Of a stretch of DNA of 64,000 bases, positions 46,130 through 57,716 are shown one piece after another. How positions within the stretch are numbered: position 1 is the first letter of the stretch; each line of letters begins with the position of its first letter. Below the pieces are notes generated by a model, which was given only the letters and a program-made list of their open reading frames with translations, was not told the DNA's origin and searched no databases. The position numbers and the translations under genes were made by a program. This DNA comes from Ailurus styani (taxonomy: Eukaryota; Chordata; Mammalia; Carnivora; Ailuridae). Where the stretch lies: positions 169,640 to 233,639 of the forward strand of contig LNAC01000685.1 in NCBI GenBank assembly GCA_002007465.1, in the 5' to 3' direction.

Positions 46130-46138
46130 GAGAGAGAG
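46063..46138. repeat. Compound (TG)n(AG)n microsatellite
   Basis: About fifteen TG units with one TA break, then about twenty-two AG units with a single AC interruption. Confidence 0.97.
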
Positions 46139-46764
46139 TCACAGATATAGACAGATAGACTGCATTTGCTTTATTATCAGTCTTGATAAACTCTGGAGGA
46201 GAAAGCCACTTGATCTTGTCATAAAATCTCTAACACATCTTACAGAGTGTGGGATCTTCTTTTAGGCCTCCATGTTTGAGTGCCACTTGCCAGTGAGCCT
46301 TTTCCTTTGAGTAAGGAAGCTGGGTTGCTCGCTGGACATGTGTCAGGAGGAGAAAAGAGCATGAGAAACATGCTCACAACTATAGTTAGCTGAGGGGTCC
46401 TGCTATGTGGTTATATATTCTGGGTTATACCATTTTACTTGTATTTGTATATGTTTTCTATCTTTCAAGATACTCATATATATGTACAACATCAGAATCC
46501 CAAGCTGAGAAGTGGAAATTAAAAAAAATATTAAACTCTGTTTTGATTTTTAAAAACCAGTTCTTTGCTACATTCCTGAAATATCCATCTTCAGTAAATA
46601 AATAGGTCTGTGCTTCTAAGAGGTACATTGGTTTGCTGGATGGGGGTGTAGTGGTTCTCCCTCTGTCCGGTTCTGGCAGTACTATCTCCATTTTTCCTTG
46701 AGTAGAGTCTGAGGGGTCCACCTGCCATGGACTACTGGTCTTTTGAGGTAGTTCAGTAGTTCAG
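46139..46764. other. No gene or repeat recognised
   Basis: Opposing frames of 66 and 87 codons at 46405-46721 are unrecognised. Confidence 0.4.
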
Positions 46765-46925
46765 TGGAGTTGAAACTAACTGGAGGTTGGGAGACTCAGC
46801 TCTGATTCCTGCCCTGCCACTCTTTACTGGGTGATCTTAGGTAAGTTGTTCAGCCAACTAGTTCCCATTTCATCTAAAAAACAAGAAGGTTGGAGTTGAC
46901 ATTATCTTAAGTTCTATTGTAGCTA
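46765..46925 (+). mobile_element. MIR relic
   Basis: GAGACTCAGCTCTGATTCCT, TGCCACTCTTTACTGGGTGA, TCTTAGGTAAGTTGTTCAGC and TTTCATCTAAAAAACAAGAA follow MIR. The next SINE cuts its 3' end. Confidence 0.75.
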
Positions 46926-46928
46926 TTT

Positions 46929-47156
46929 TTCCTCCCTCCCTCCCTCCCTCTCTCTCTCTTTTTTTCTTTTTCTTTCCTTCTCTTTCTTTCTTTCTCTTTC
47001 TTTCAAGGGAGAGGGCAGACGGAGAAAGAGAATCTTAAGCAGGCTGCATGCCCAGTGCAGAACCCAACGTGGGGCTGAATCTCACAACCCTCATCATAAC
47101 CTGAGCTGAAATCAAGAGTCAGATGTTTAGCTGACTGAGCCACCCAAGTGCCCCGT
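46929..47156 (-). mobile_element. CAN-SINE with polypyrimidine-expanded tail
   Basis: TSD TAGCTATTT at 46920-46928 and 47157-47165. The left 75 bp (46929-47004) are almost pure pyrimidine (CCCT, CT, then CTTT units) where an A-rich tail complement would be expected. The body TGAGCTGAAATCAAGAGTCA and CTGAGCCACCCAAGTGCCC is minus-oriented. Confidence 0.92.
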
Positions 47157-47165
47157 TAGCTATTT

Positions 47166-48179
47166 CTTAGGACGGTAACTGAGCGATATTGGAAGAGAGT
47201 AGTCACTGACATGGACTCTGTATATGTGATTTCATTTGCTTTGCCTTGATCAAGAGCTAAAATATTAAAGAACTTTAAGATGTTCCCTCCACCAGTCTTC
47301 CCCATCCAACTCTAAGAACTACACTTTGAACTAAAAAAGTCCTTAATGTCTTAGCGCCCATATCCAGGTAGTCTTTACGGTTGAATGTTGATTATGAAAT
47401 AATTTAGAGGTTTTTCCACTGAGCATGTTTAAAGTGAAAATCTTTCACTTTGCATAAAAGGATATGTTTCAATTTTTAAGTGGTTTTTAGTCACATGAAC
47501 TTAAAAAAAATGTATGCGATTCACTGGTTCTGGAATTCCTTCTCAGAGGAGTTATAAGCCTTTTAGCAACTCCATTAGCTATCTCTTCAGAAACATATTC
47601 CAGTGCAAATGTTCAGTTATGGGGTTCTATTGTTATCTAGAGGATGCTGCACTTTTAAGAAAAGAAATATTTCCTTTTTGGGAAAAGATTTCTGATCAAC
47701 TTTAGCTAAGGCTTAAGTAATTTATGAGTTTCGGTTGACCCATTTGTTATGGGTCTAGGCAAAATGAGTTTTCTATTGATAGGATGTCTCCTCTGATTAT
47801 GCTTTATCTTTGGAATGGGATCTAAGGATGGAAGAGAGATGATGATAAATGTATTTTCTTTTTCTTGGGAAAGCTTGGGAAAAAGGCATTCTATACCACA
47901 TAGTCTGTCCCTCATTTCATGAATGTGTCTGATGCATCACATCCTGAATTTGTGTGATCAGATTCACCTTCACTGGTGTCAGACACTTAAGGACAATAAT
48001 GTGGGAGACTAAAGCTTTATGCTACATGACATTTTGCTCTATTATACTGGTATGAAAATTGGGGCACGTCGATTTATGTGGTGAATTCTTACAGTATTTA
48101 TTTGCACTGTTCACTACATTCCAATTCTAAAGTTTATAAATCTTGACAGTGATGACCTAGTAGGTATTTTTGGTGTTTA

Positions 48180-48183
<4 letters not shown>
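47166..48183. other. No gene or repeat recognised
   Basis: Two short frames at 47514-47915 are unrecognised. Confidence 0.4.

Positions 48184-48218
<35 letters not shown>
48184..48218. repeat. (TG)n microsatellite
   Basis: About seventeen TG units, directly at the 3' end of the next antisense LINE-1. Confidence 0.95.
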
Positions 48219-48221
<3 letters not shown>

Positions 48222-48740
48222 CTTTTTATTGAAGTGAGATTCACATTTCGAAAAGTGAAGATATCATAAGCAGATAGCTTAATACTTTGTACAACCTGAA
48301 CACACATGCAACCAACACCCAGCTCAAGAAACAGTCCTTTTCCAGCTCCCTAGAACTCTTCCTCCTGCTCCCTCCTTGATCAAGTGTAATGTGTCTTCTG
48401 ATTTCTAATAACATTCTTTGGTTTTGCTTATTTTTGTCTTTATATAAAATGAATCATACAGTATTACTCTTTAGGGTCTGGATTCTTTTGCTCAACATTA
48501 TGTTTATGCGATTCATCTATATCATTCTCACTACTGTGTAGTAGTCCATTGTATGAATATATAAAACTTATCCTTTAAACTATTGATGTGTGTTTGGGCA
48601 GTTTCCACTTTGGAACTATTAGGAATAATGCTGCTATGAACATTCTATTGCCTATCTTCTAGTGAACATATGTTACGGTTCTCTTGGGAATATTCTTAAG
48701 TGTGGAATTTGTGGGTCATAGGTATACATTTTTCCTAAGT
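48219..48740 (-). mobile_element. Old L1M LINE-1 3' end, antisense
   Basis: TTTTTATTGAAGTGAGATTC, AAACAGTCCTTTTCCAGCTC, CTGTGTAGTAGTCCATTGTA and GTGGAATTTGTGGGTCATAG follow the 3'UTR to ORF2 end. Confidence 0.85.
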
Positions 48741-49446
48741 ATAATAGTAGAGTTGGGTATGCAGAATTATGAAGTTAATTACGAAACAAAAATAAATTTG
48801 TTTGAAACATGAAGAGCTGTTTGGAGAAGAAAGAATAATATGGAGAAACATAGCATTTTATTCATGGGAATACATTCCAGGTCTTCCAAGCTAACGTTGT
48901 TTGTTCTTATATCTGAATAGCAGGACTTTGAAAGTGTGCTGACGTGGCCATTTTCTGCTGGACTGCCCCTGCCCCAGTGTTCTTGCCACATAAATTCTTC
49001 TTGCCCAAACCTTGAAAGTGTTATGGGAAGTGGCATTAGCTCTTTTGTGTTCTTTTCCGGCACCAGGTTGCTCATCTCTCCCTGTTCCCATTTGAGGAAA
49101 TGTACTGACAGTTGTCAAGATGAATCATTTCTCTTTCTCAAACACACATGGAGACCAAATTTGTGACTAATACACAAGTCCTCTGGACACAGGCTGAGCC
49201 ACCAAGAGCCACCCTTGTTCAGGCAAGTTCAGGGTTGAGGTGCAACTTCTGACAGCCAGCAGGAAAGCAAGCATTGACAGAACAGTTGTGTTAATTTGCT
49301 TCTGTGATGTGGAGACACATAGGTTTCTCTCAACCTTCTCCATTTCCTCCAGAAAGTTGTATTAGCTTATTTATAGCCTCTAATGCTTGTCTGCCTGTTA
49401 ATGCATGTTCTCAGAATCCAGGGGGTGTGGCATGAATAGAAGTCTT
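48741..49446. other. No gene or repeat recognised
   Basis: Overlapping frames of 75-98 codons at 48779-49166 occur on both strands and look random. Confidence 0.4.
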
Positions 49447-49647
49447 TTTTTTTTTTTTTAAAGATTTTATTTATTTATTTCACAGCGGGAGAGAGATCAC
49501 AAGGAGGCAGAGAGGCAGGCAGAGAGAGAGGGGGAAGCAGGCTCCCTGCTGAGCAGAGAGCCCGATGTGGGCCTCGATCCCAGGACCCTGAGATCATGAC
49601 CTGAGCCGAAAGCAGAGGCTTTAACCCACTGAGCCACCCAGGCGCCC
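49447..49647 (-). mobile_element. Young CAN-SINE with 15-bp TSD
   Basis: TSD ATGAATAGAAGTCTT at 49432-49446 and 49648-49662. Body near consensus, with AAAGATTTTATTTATTTATT, GAGATCATGACCTGAGCCGA and GAGCCACCCAGGCGCCC. Confidence 0.97.
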
Positions 49648-49662
49648 ATGAATAGAAGTCTT

Positions 49663-50800
49663 GAGGGAGATCTGGTCTCAAGGTTGATTCCAGGGGTCAG
49701 TGAGCTTTACTTTCCTTCTAACCATCTTTTATTGTCTAACTCTCCCCTCCTTTGCACAGATGTCATTGGATTAAAATAATGGAGGACTTGAAAGCAGTAT
49801 AGAGAATGAGATTTGAGGAAGAACAGTGGGGATCTTTGGATGACAGGTATTGATTTTCTTTCTGCATAGATGTTTTAGGTCTCCTTAGATTTTCTTGGAA
49901 ACTTTTTTCCCCAAACATCCTGAGTTGGCTTTGTCACACATTACTTAACATTGTGTTTGGATGTGTATTAGAAGGATGTCACCACCAGGCTTTGCAGTCA
50001 CCTGTATGCTCCTGGTTCTGTAGCATGTTCATGCAACCAACCCTCATAATTGCCAAAGAATATTCAATATTTGTTGGCTACAAATAGGTATTTCCTTATG
50101 AATGAGTTGGGTGACATTTAGAATCCCTTGGAATTGGCCTCCTTAGTTTGTATCATCCTTCAGCCCTAATGCCACTCAACAGACGCCTTATACTCTCTTG
50201 CTTGAAGAACAGAAGGGGCGGGGATTTTGTTAGTTTTAAGAGACTGGACAGTGTCATTCTCACATGCTGAAAGCACCATGTTTGTTGAAAAGAAACTTTC
50301 AGAGTCAGCTCAATTAAGCCCAGACAGTTTGATTTAACTTGTTTTTAATTGTAACAGGTTATTTTTTCTGGCAAAGAGCCACCTAGAATTTTATCTGTGA
50401 GTTCCTTAGATAATCTCCATCTTCTTGTACAATTTTCTCAGTGATGTTCAGAATGCCACTGCAGTGCACATTCCAGGTTTTTTTCTTTCTTGCATGGTAT
50501 GCTTTACATCATCTGAAGGTGTAGAGATTGGTGGAGGTTGATAGGTTTCCTTTTCACAGATCTGCAACCTGTCTCCAAAGGTCAAGTTGTTTCCTGTGGA
50601 ACTGGAGGGCTCCAACAATGGTGACCCCCAACCCTATATTCAGTAATTCATCTGTGCCTCAAACCGGGAGGGGTGTGTTATTGCCTGATTATCCTTGCAA
50701 AAAAAAAAAAGGCATATTGCCATGTCTGGGAAAAGAGTTAGGGTAAAGGTAGGGATGGAAAAATTAGTGTTGGGGAAAGAGGTGTCATTAACCTCTACCA
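49663..50800. other. No gene or repeat recognised
   Basis: No protein-like frame; an A run lies at 50700-50710. Confidence 0.4.
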
Positions 50801-50925
50801 CAGTGCTCTTCAAAGTGTTCTGGTCCCTGGACCTGTAGCATCAGTGTCACTTAGGAACCTCTTAGGTAGGCAAATATATTGAATCAGAAATTACTGGACC
50901 CAGCAATCTATGTTTTAACAAGTAA
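50801..50925 (-). mobile_element. MER5A, partial
   Basis: TCAAAGTGTTCTGGTCCCTG, TAGCATCAGTGTCACTTAGG and TGAATCAGAAATTACTGGAC are reverse MER5A; the far end is missing. Confidence 0.75.
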
Positions 50926-50996
50926 GACTAAAAGAGGCAAAGTCTGGGATCAACCTCCACAATAAAAGATGGCCTTTTCCAGTCTTAAAAATTAAG

Positions 50997-51176
50997 CCTG
51001 GGGGAGCCTGAGTGGCTCAGATGGTTGGGCCTCTGCCTTTGGCTCAGGTCACAATCTCCAGGTCCTGGGATTGAGCCCCATGTTGGACTCCCAGCTCAAT
51101 GGGGAGTCTGTTTCTGCCTCTCTCCCTGCTTGTGCTTGCTCTCTTTCTCTCGAGTGAATAAATAAAATCTTTAAAA
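50997..51176 (+). mobile_element. CAN-SINE with 10-bp TSD
   Basis: TSD AAAAATTAAG at about 50987-50996 and 51176-51185. Head GGGAGCCTGAGTGGCTCAGA, core TTTGGCTCAGGTCACAATCT, tail GAATAAATAAAATCTTTAAA. Moderately diverged. Confidence 0.93.
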
Positions 51177-51185
51177 AAAATTAAG

Positions 51186-52291
51186 ATGTTGTAAACTTTG
51201 GGAGAAGTAGCTCTGATTTTTTTTTCTTTTTTCCCATTTGCTTTTGATTTTCACTGGTAGTAATTTGCACTGGGAATAAGATGACAGATATAAAATAAAC
51301 ACACATAAAATATTAGTTGCAATTTTAGTCTGGGCTCTTTTTTCTCCAGGGGGAGGATGATAGTAGAGCTACTGTGAAGTATATTAAGTGTCTGTCTCTT
51401 CACTTTGTGTATATGAAAAAAAATGTGATTGTCTCTAATCTTAGACTTATAACCTAAAAGCCTTCTGAATAGACTTGCTCTCTTGATTTTCTGAATAAAT
51501 TTTCTAACTGCCTTTTTTGATGTTTCCTTTTGCATGGTTGCCTGAAAATAGTGTTTTGGTTTTCTACTTTTTTCTTCTATTTCTTTCTGGAAATTTCTCC
51601 TAGGGGATCCTTAATTATGTCTTCTCTTGATTATCTTCTTCTGTGTGTAAACTCTGAGTTACAACTGTAAAGAATAGAATTCCGAAGAAGGTTGTCTTAA
51701 CACTGTCATCATAGTTATTCCACAGCTTGTCTACTGCCCAATAAATAAAGATTGGAGGGCTCACTTCCTAAAATATCAAACTGATATGTAATTTAATGTG
51801 ACTGAGGAGGGGAAGCATGGAGCAACAAATACCTGTGTGTTAATTTCCATGTCGAATTTATGGAAAGCTTTGACAACGGCCCTTTTAATGATCAATTCCA
51901 TGTGTCTATTAGGGTTCTAGGAGTCTGCCTCTATCTGAAGTATGTGCAAGGGCTTTCGAAATCCACAGTCAACTTATCAAGTAGTTTATATTGTTGGCTG
52001 GTAATTTACAGAACTTCATTTTTCCTTAAAGCAAAGAGTAAATTTAAAACTCCCCCAAAAGAGCACTAGATGAAAAGAACAGTTGATCCCATTGGAGAAC
52101 TAGACATTAGGAAAGTATCCAAAATATAATCAAATTAATTGAAACTTTAGGAATTAAATGAGCTATTTTAAAAGGATAATGGTCTAACAGAGAGACCTCA
52201 AATTAATTATAAAACAGTTTCTCAAGTATTTCAGGATGAAGATAAAGGTGGTTAATTATACCTGAAATAGTCAAACAACACTGTAAAAACA
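51186..52291. other. No gene or repeat recognised
   Basis: A 94-codon minus frame (51251-51535) and a 69-codon plus frame (51860-52069) have no recognisable product. Confidence 0.4.
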
Positions 52292-52381
52292 AATGTAAAC
52301 ATCCAAACTTACGTCTCAGACTAACATTTTCTTTGAAAGAGGAAACCATGGGAGACCTTGCAAATCCTTCAGGAAAAGAAG
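52292..52381 (-). other. 90-bp cassette A, exon-like on minus strand
   Basis: On the minus strand, a pyrimidine-rich CTTCTTTTCCTGAAG precedes 52366 and a perfect intron-start GTAAGT lies at 52312-52307. They delimit 54 bp (52313-52366) that is open as 18 codons. The wider 90 bp recurs at about 79 percent identity at 53125-53214, inside an old LINE-1. The peptide is unrecognised. Differences between copies by codon position are about 7, 7 and 4, which shows no third-position bias and argues against selected coding. Confidence 0.4.
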
Positions 52382-52844
52382 GCGGTACAATTATATATTG
52401 GCGAGCAAGCACTGGCTCAGTATTAAAACTGTTTTCTGTCTTTGGAACTTGAAAGCTTTGCAGGAAATGTCTTCAAAGACATTCCACACTAAGGAAAGTG
52501 GCATAATGATAGCATTGCTGGATGAGGCTGGTGGTGAGGTCTGAAGCTAGAGTCTCACATCCCTGCCCACACTCAGTCACTCTGCTCTACTCTCTGTTTT
52601 ACCACATGTAGCTGTCTTTACAGAGGCCGGTCCTACAGCCAGCGTGGACCCAGAATGCTATGGAACCCTAAGATACCTCTGTCTTATTTATTTGTTTATT
52701 CTCTCCCTGCCAGTCAGATTGAGCTTTTTATTAGGATGAAGAATAGGATTCTTGGATCAAATCCAGCCGATAGACTCTGAGAACTCTACTTTCAAACTCA
52801 TTTGACTAATATTAGTGTTAGTATTTTCAGAAAGATAATTAACA

Positions 52845-53600
52845 ATCACTATATTGAAGTATCATTTACATACAATAAAATGCCAGATATTAAGTTTGAT
52901 GAGTTAGGCTTACATATACAACTGTCCTATCAGTTAGGAAATACAGTAATATTATTAGTCCAGAAAGTTCCTGTTGTCTCTTTGCAGTCACTCCTAACCC
53001 CTGCCCTAGGCAACCACTGATCTGATTTCAATCACCATAGATTAACTTTGCCTGTCCTAGAATTTCACACAAATGAAATCATAGAGTATATTCACTTTTA
53101 TGTTTCACTTCTTTCATTTAAGATAATGTAAATATCCAAACTTTTACTCCAGTTGAACATTTTCTCTGAAAGTGGAAATCATGGGATGCTTTGAGAATCC
53201 TTCAGGAAAAGAAGTTAATTCACCTGTTTTGTTATGCATATCAGTATTTAGTTCCTTTGCATCACTGTGTAGTATTCCATTACATAAATATATCTGATGG
53301 ATATTTGTTGTTCCCAGTTTGGGGATATTATAAATTCAGGTTCTGTGAATTTTTATTTATAAATCTTTTTGTGGACATACATTTTGATTTCTCTGGAGTA
53401 AATACATAGAGGGTGGAATTGCTTGGTTATGTTCAACTTTGTAAGTAACTCCCAAATTGTTTTCCAGAGTGGTTGTTCACAGATTATCTATGATGGTTTC
53501 AGTTGTTCCACATACTTGCAATTATTGATATCATCAGTATTTGTAATTGTAGCCATTTTAGGTTTAAGTGACATCTCATTGTGGGATGATCAGATTTCTT
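52845..53600 (-). mobile_element. Old L1M LINE-1 3' region, antisense
   Basis: TATTGAAGTATCATTTACAT, TAGGCAACCACTGATCTGAT, TGTGTAGTATTCCATTACAT, GGGTGGAATTGCTTGGTTAT and CCAAATTGTTTTCCAGAGTG keep LINE-1 order. At 53125-53214 expected LINE-1 text is replaced by cassette B. Confidence 0.85.
53125..53214 (-). other. 90-bp cassette B inside LINE-1
   Basis: Diverged copy of 52292-52381 with the same length and ends. The acceptor-like CTTCTTTTCCTGAAG is kept, but the donor GTAAGT is destroyed. Flanking text is unrelated to that around copy A and is LINE-1 on both sides. Confidence 0.7.
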
Positions 53601-53604
53601 CCTG

Positions 53605-54395
53605 TTTCTAAAAACTGAAATATAGTCGACACACAACGTTGTATTATTTTCAGGTGTGTGACGTAGTGATTTAACAATACTGTACATTATACAAGCTCAC
53701 CACCATAAGTGTAGTTACCATCTGTCACCATACAAATTTTTAATGATATTATTGACTATATGCCCTATGCTGTACTTTTCATCCCTGTAATTTATTTATT
53801 TTATAACTGGAAGTTTATACCTCTTAATGCCCTTCACCTATTTTGCCCATCCCCTCACATACCTCCCCTCTGGCAACCATCAGTTTGTTCTCTGTATTTT
53901 TGGGTGTGTTTGTTTTTGTTTGTTCTCTTGTTTTGTTTCTAGGATTCCACATATGGTATTTGTCCTTCTCTGTCTGATTTATTTCATTTAGTGTAATATG
54001 CTCTAGATCCATCCATGTTGTCACTAATGGCAAGATTTCATTCTTTTTTATGGCTTAGTAATATTCTGTGGTGGGGATGGAGAGAAAGAGGGAGAGAGAG
54101 GGTGAATGAGGAAGAGAGAAAGAGATATCACATCCTTTTTACCCATTCATCTATCAATAGAGACTTAAGTTGCTTCCATATCTTAGCTCTTGTAAATAAT
54201 GCTGCAGTAAACATGAGGGGTGCATGTATCTTTTTAAAGTACTGTTTTCATTTTCTTCGGCTAGTACCCAGCAGTGGAATTACTAGGTTACTAATTATTT
54301 GATAAATCTCCATTCTGTTTTCCATAGTGGTTGCACCAATTTATATTCCCACCAAAAGATGCACAATGGTTCCCTTTTCTCTACATCCTCATTTT
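53605..54395 (-). mobile_element. L1MA-like LINE-1 3' end, antisense
   Basis: CTGAAATATAGTCGACACAC, GATTTAACAATACTGTACAT, TTTATTTCATTTAGTGTAAT, CATCCATGTTGTCACTAATG and GTAGTACCCAGCAGTGGAATT-type text near 54265 mark the 3'UTR and ORF2 end. A GA-rich tract (54071-54125) has grown inside. Lies directly beside the older LINE-1 at 52845. Confidence 0.85.
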
Positions 54396-54667
54396 TTTTT
54401 TTTAATTTCTGATCCCTTCTTGGGTTTCTTTGCTGGTAATTCCAAAAAAGGACCAGTCAGTTTAGAATATAATGTAGAGATGTAAAAACTTGCCCAGGAT
54501 GAAATAGAGATTTTCACAGGTCATTAACTATTGGCCCATAATCAAACTGTGAACTTTAGGGCATTATTTCTGTTTTTGCCCTTTCTTGGAAATTCACTTT
54601 ACCTAAATATTTCATCCTTCAACATTAAAATTTCTTTACAGAAGGCAAGAATTGAAGGAAGGCATTG

Positions 54668-55140
54668 TTTTAGTTTCCTATGATTATTGTAATAAATTAC
54701 CACAAATTTGGTGGCTTAAACAACAGAAATTTATTTTCTCGTAGTTCTGAAGACCAGAAGAACAAAATCAGTTTTCACTGACCCAAGTCAACGTTTCTAC
54801 AGGGCTGTACTTTCTCCAGAGGCTCTAGGGGAGAATCTGTCCTCTGTCTCTTTTAGCTTCTGGTGCCTGCTGGCATTTCTTGGACTGTGGCCACATCACT
54901 CTAATCTGTGCCTCTGTCTGCACATTGTTATCTCCTCTGTGTGTGGCTACCTTGCTCTTATAAGAACACACGTGATTGCATTAAGAGCCCAGCTGGATAA
55001 TCTAGGGTACTATCTCCATCTTAAAATCTTCAACTTAATCACATCTGAAAAGATTCTTTTTCCAAATAAGGTAATATTTATAAGTTCCAAGGATTAAGAC
55101 CTGGTGTATTACTGGGGGGGTAGATTTTTCAGCTTACCAT
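54668..55140 (+). mobile_element. MLT2-like ERVL LTR
   Basis: GTTTTAGTTTCCTATGATTA, TTACCACAAATTTGGTGGCT, TTAAACAACAGAAATTTATT, GAGGCTCTAGGGGAGAATCT, CACATCACTCTAATCTGTGC and CAAATAAGGTAATATTTATA appear in MLT2 order. It is an ancient ERVL LTR without internal viral genes. Both ends are slightly worn. Confidence 0.85.
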
Positions 55141-55409
55141 ATGCATTCAGCCTGAAAGCTAGTTGTGTCTAAACCTGAGGTTCCTTACCTCTTTTGAGGA
55201 GAGCAACAAATGATATCTTAGAGAATAAAGAAGTTACACAGATACACAGATTCCATGAACAATTCCTGCAGGTTCCTATGACCTTCTGGACCCCATCTAT
55301 GAATATCAGGAACAGAACGCCATGATAAGTAGAAATGGAGCCCAGAGTCAAGCACACTAGGCTGTATGATTTGCTCATAGTTCTTTCTTCCATTCAGCCC
55401 TTTTCATGG

Positions 55410-55810
55410 ATTCTCTACAGGATAGAGTGTTTTTCCTCTACTGAGTTTGGGTTTGGCTGCATGACCTGGAAAATGGGATGTGAACAGAAGCGGGAGTGTG
55501 AAGTTCCAAATTGAGGCTTTTAGAGACTTGACAAGCTGCCATTAGCTCTTTTGACACTCTGGTCTCTGCCATGAAAAGATCTTGCCTCAGGTGGTCATTG
55601 TTCCTTCTACCTGGGTCCTAGAAAGAAGACATGTGGAGCAAACCTGAACCTAATCCGAAGCTGGGAGTCCAGCCTGGCCCAGAGAAGCCCAGATAACTAC
55701 TTCTGAACCACAGCTTTCTTGAATATCTGTGAACATGTATTAACTGTTGGGTACAAGACACGGAGGTGTTTGTTAGGTAGCATTTTCACAGCAAAAGCTG
55801 ATTGACACAC
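55410..55810 (+). mobile_element. Possible MLT1-like LTR relic
   Basis: GGGTTTGGCTGCATGACCTG, AAGACATGTGGAGCAAACCT, GTCCAGCCTGGCCCAGAGAA and CATTTTCACAGCAAAAGCTGA resemble the same LTR group as 38795 and 45135, with stronger decay. Confidence 0.4.
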
Positions 55811-57716
55811 CATATTCAAATCTCTATTCACTTTTCTACTCTGGTAAGCTGTCTTGGACAGTATAGAAGACAATCTTGGAGTACTCGTTATTTTCCTTTC
55901 TCTAAAATCCTAGAACACCAGTTAAGCAGCCAGTTCCCCATTCCTCTTTCTTGCTGCTCTTAGGAAATGAGTCAAAAGAGCTTCCTAAACTAAAGGCATT
56001 CTAATCCCAAAAGAAAATGCCAAGTGATGATACTTCAACCTCACTTTAACATCGCAACATCATATGGCTCATAACTCCAGAAAGGAAAATAAGCAAGAAA
56101 GTTCTTTTTTGTCACTTAAAAGTAGATGCCGATGTCATAATATTTAGAGTCAAAGGAAGGGGAGAGGAAGTCTGCCATCTTTTTTCTAGAATCTGAGGAA
56201 ACCATCTTCCCTCCTAATTTTTGATAGTTGCTACTTTCAGGGATCAGCAGAAGGAGATGGAGTAGGAGATGGGACAAGTTGAGGGCTCAAACCTGGGACT
56301 TGAACATCTGTAGAACAAGCAATTACCATGCTTGCCTCATGAATTCCACAGTATTCATTGTACTTTGGTTTCACCCTTAGGCAAAATTTCATTGTCTACA
56401 ATGCAAATATTTATAAAACTTGTTCAGGTTTGAGGCTAATTGTGGTAAAACAACAGAACAGTGTCCCCTCCCCCAAATTTCACCTCCTTGCCTTAGTTAA
56501 TACCAGTATAAACTCTTCTTATCAGGATTGTTGGTAGCAAATTATCGCCAAGCTTTTCATCTAGAGAATAGCTTATTAACCCTAAATTCCATTGTATGAG
56601 TTTTTCTTTAAATAAGATTTGTTGTTGTTGGTGGTGCTCAATATTAGAAAAGCAAAGATGATGGAAATTCATAATTGTCTTAGATGATTTCTTTCCTGAG
56701 TTCAGTATTCGGGGTTTTTTCCCTCCCTAAAATTAGCAAATGAGGCTTGGGGGAAAACATAAAGAACTGTTGGTATAAAAGCAGCTCCAAAAATTGGTAG
56801 TGCTTGATAGCATGATAGAAGAATTGGTGAGTTGGGAGAATGGTGTGTCTTAGAGATAGCAGTTTGTATGTTTCTCTTTATGAGGGGGTTGATGAAATAG
56901 GATGTCTATCGTGTCGAGCTACCCTCACCTGTAATAGAGAAGATCTGAGCTTTGTTCAGCTGGATATATTTAAAGTCATTAAAATGTAACAGATACAAAA
57001 GTGGTTCTGTCCCATCCATTTATAGTTTCCAACATAAATTGTTACTTTGCATAGTACACTTAAAGCCAGGTCTGTTTTGTGTCAAAGCTAAATGAAAATG
57101 GAAAAATAAAGCCAGAGAAGATGCTAAAGTTCATTGATGCAGTAAAAAGGAAAGCACAATGGCATTCCATTTTCCAAAAGGCTACCAACTCTGCCTTTGA
57201 TGTTGAGATTGCTCACTTACCATGGAAAGTGAAAGATGTTCCATAATCATTAAATTGTCATTTTCCCCCATCCTGAGCATTGTAGTACATTTCCTGTCTT
57301 AGTGAAGCAAGATAAATTAGGTTCAGTAGTCTCCATGGAAAGGCCACTTTTTATCCCATGTAATGCTGACCTTTTTTTTCCTTTCAAATGAATACAGTCT
57401 TAAAGTCCTCTTTACCTACAGATGCATTCCTGTCTCAGAATGGTATTCAGGTTGTTATGATTTTGTGTAGTTTTATTCCCTTTTGAGGCATCATCTGCTC
57501 TGTAGTATTTAACTAGTTGGATATTATTTTATGCTGCCTGTAAGGTGATGGGAGCTCTTAACCGTGTTTGTGTTTATTTGAGGTGTAATTACACTGGCAT
57601 TCTAATAGAAAGTAACATAAAAACTTAAGGATTATTTTAAAATATCTATTTTGTTGGATATATGATATCTAGTCAATAGAGAAATGAATTTGGTAGTGAT
57701 TATTGGTTGGGTCTCA
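55811..57716. other. No gene or repeat recognised
   Basis: No frame above 60 codons on either strand; typical non-coding AT-rich DNA. Confidence 0.45.

Noticed and set aside
46062..46265. Cys-Val and Arg-Glu repeat peptide; also His-Thr repeats at 59492-59722 and Cys-Val at 24845-25066
   Set aside because: Translations of TG and AG microsatellites.
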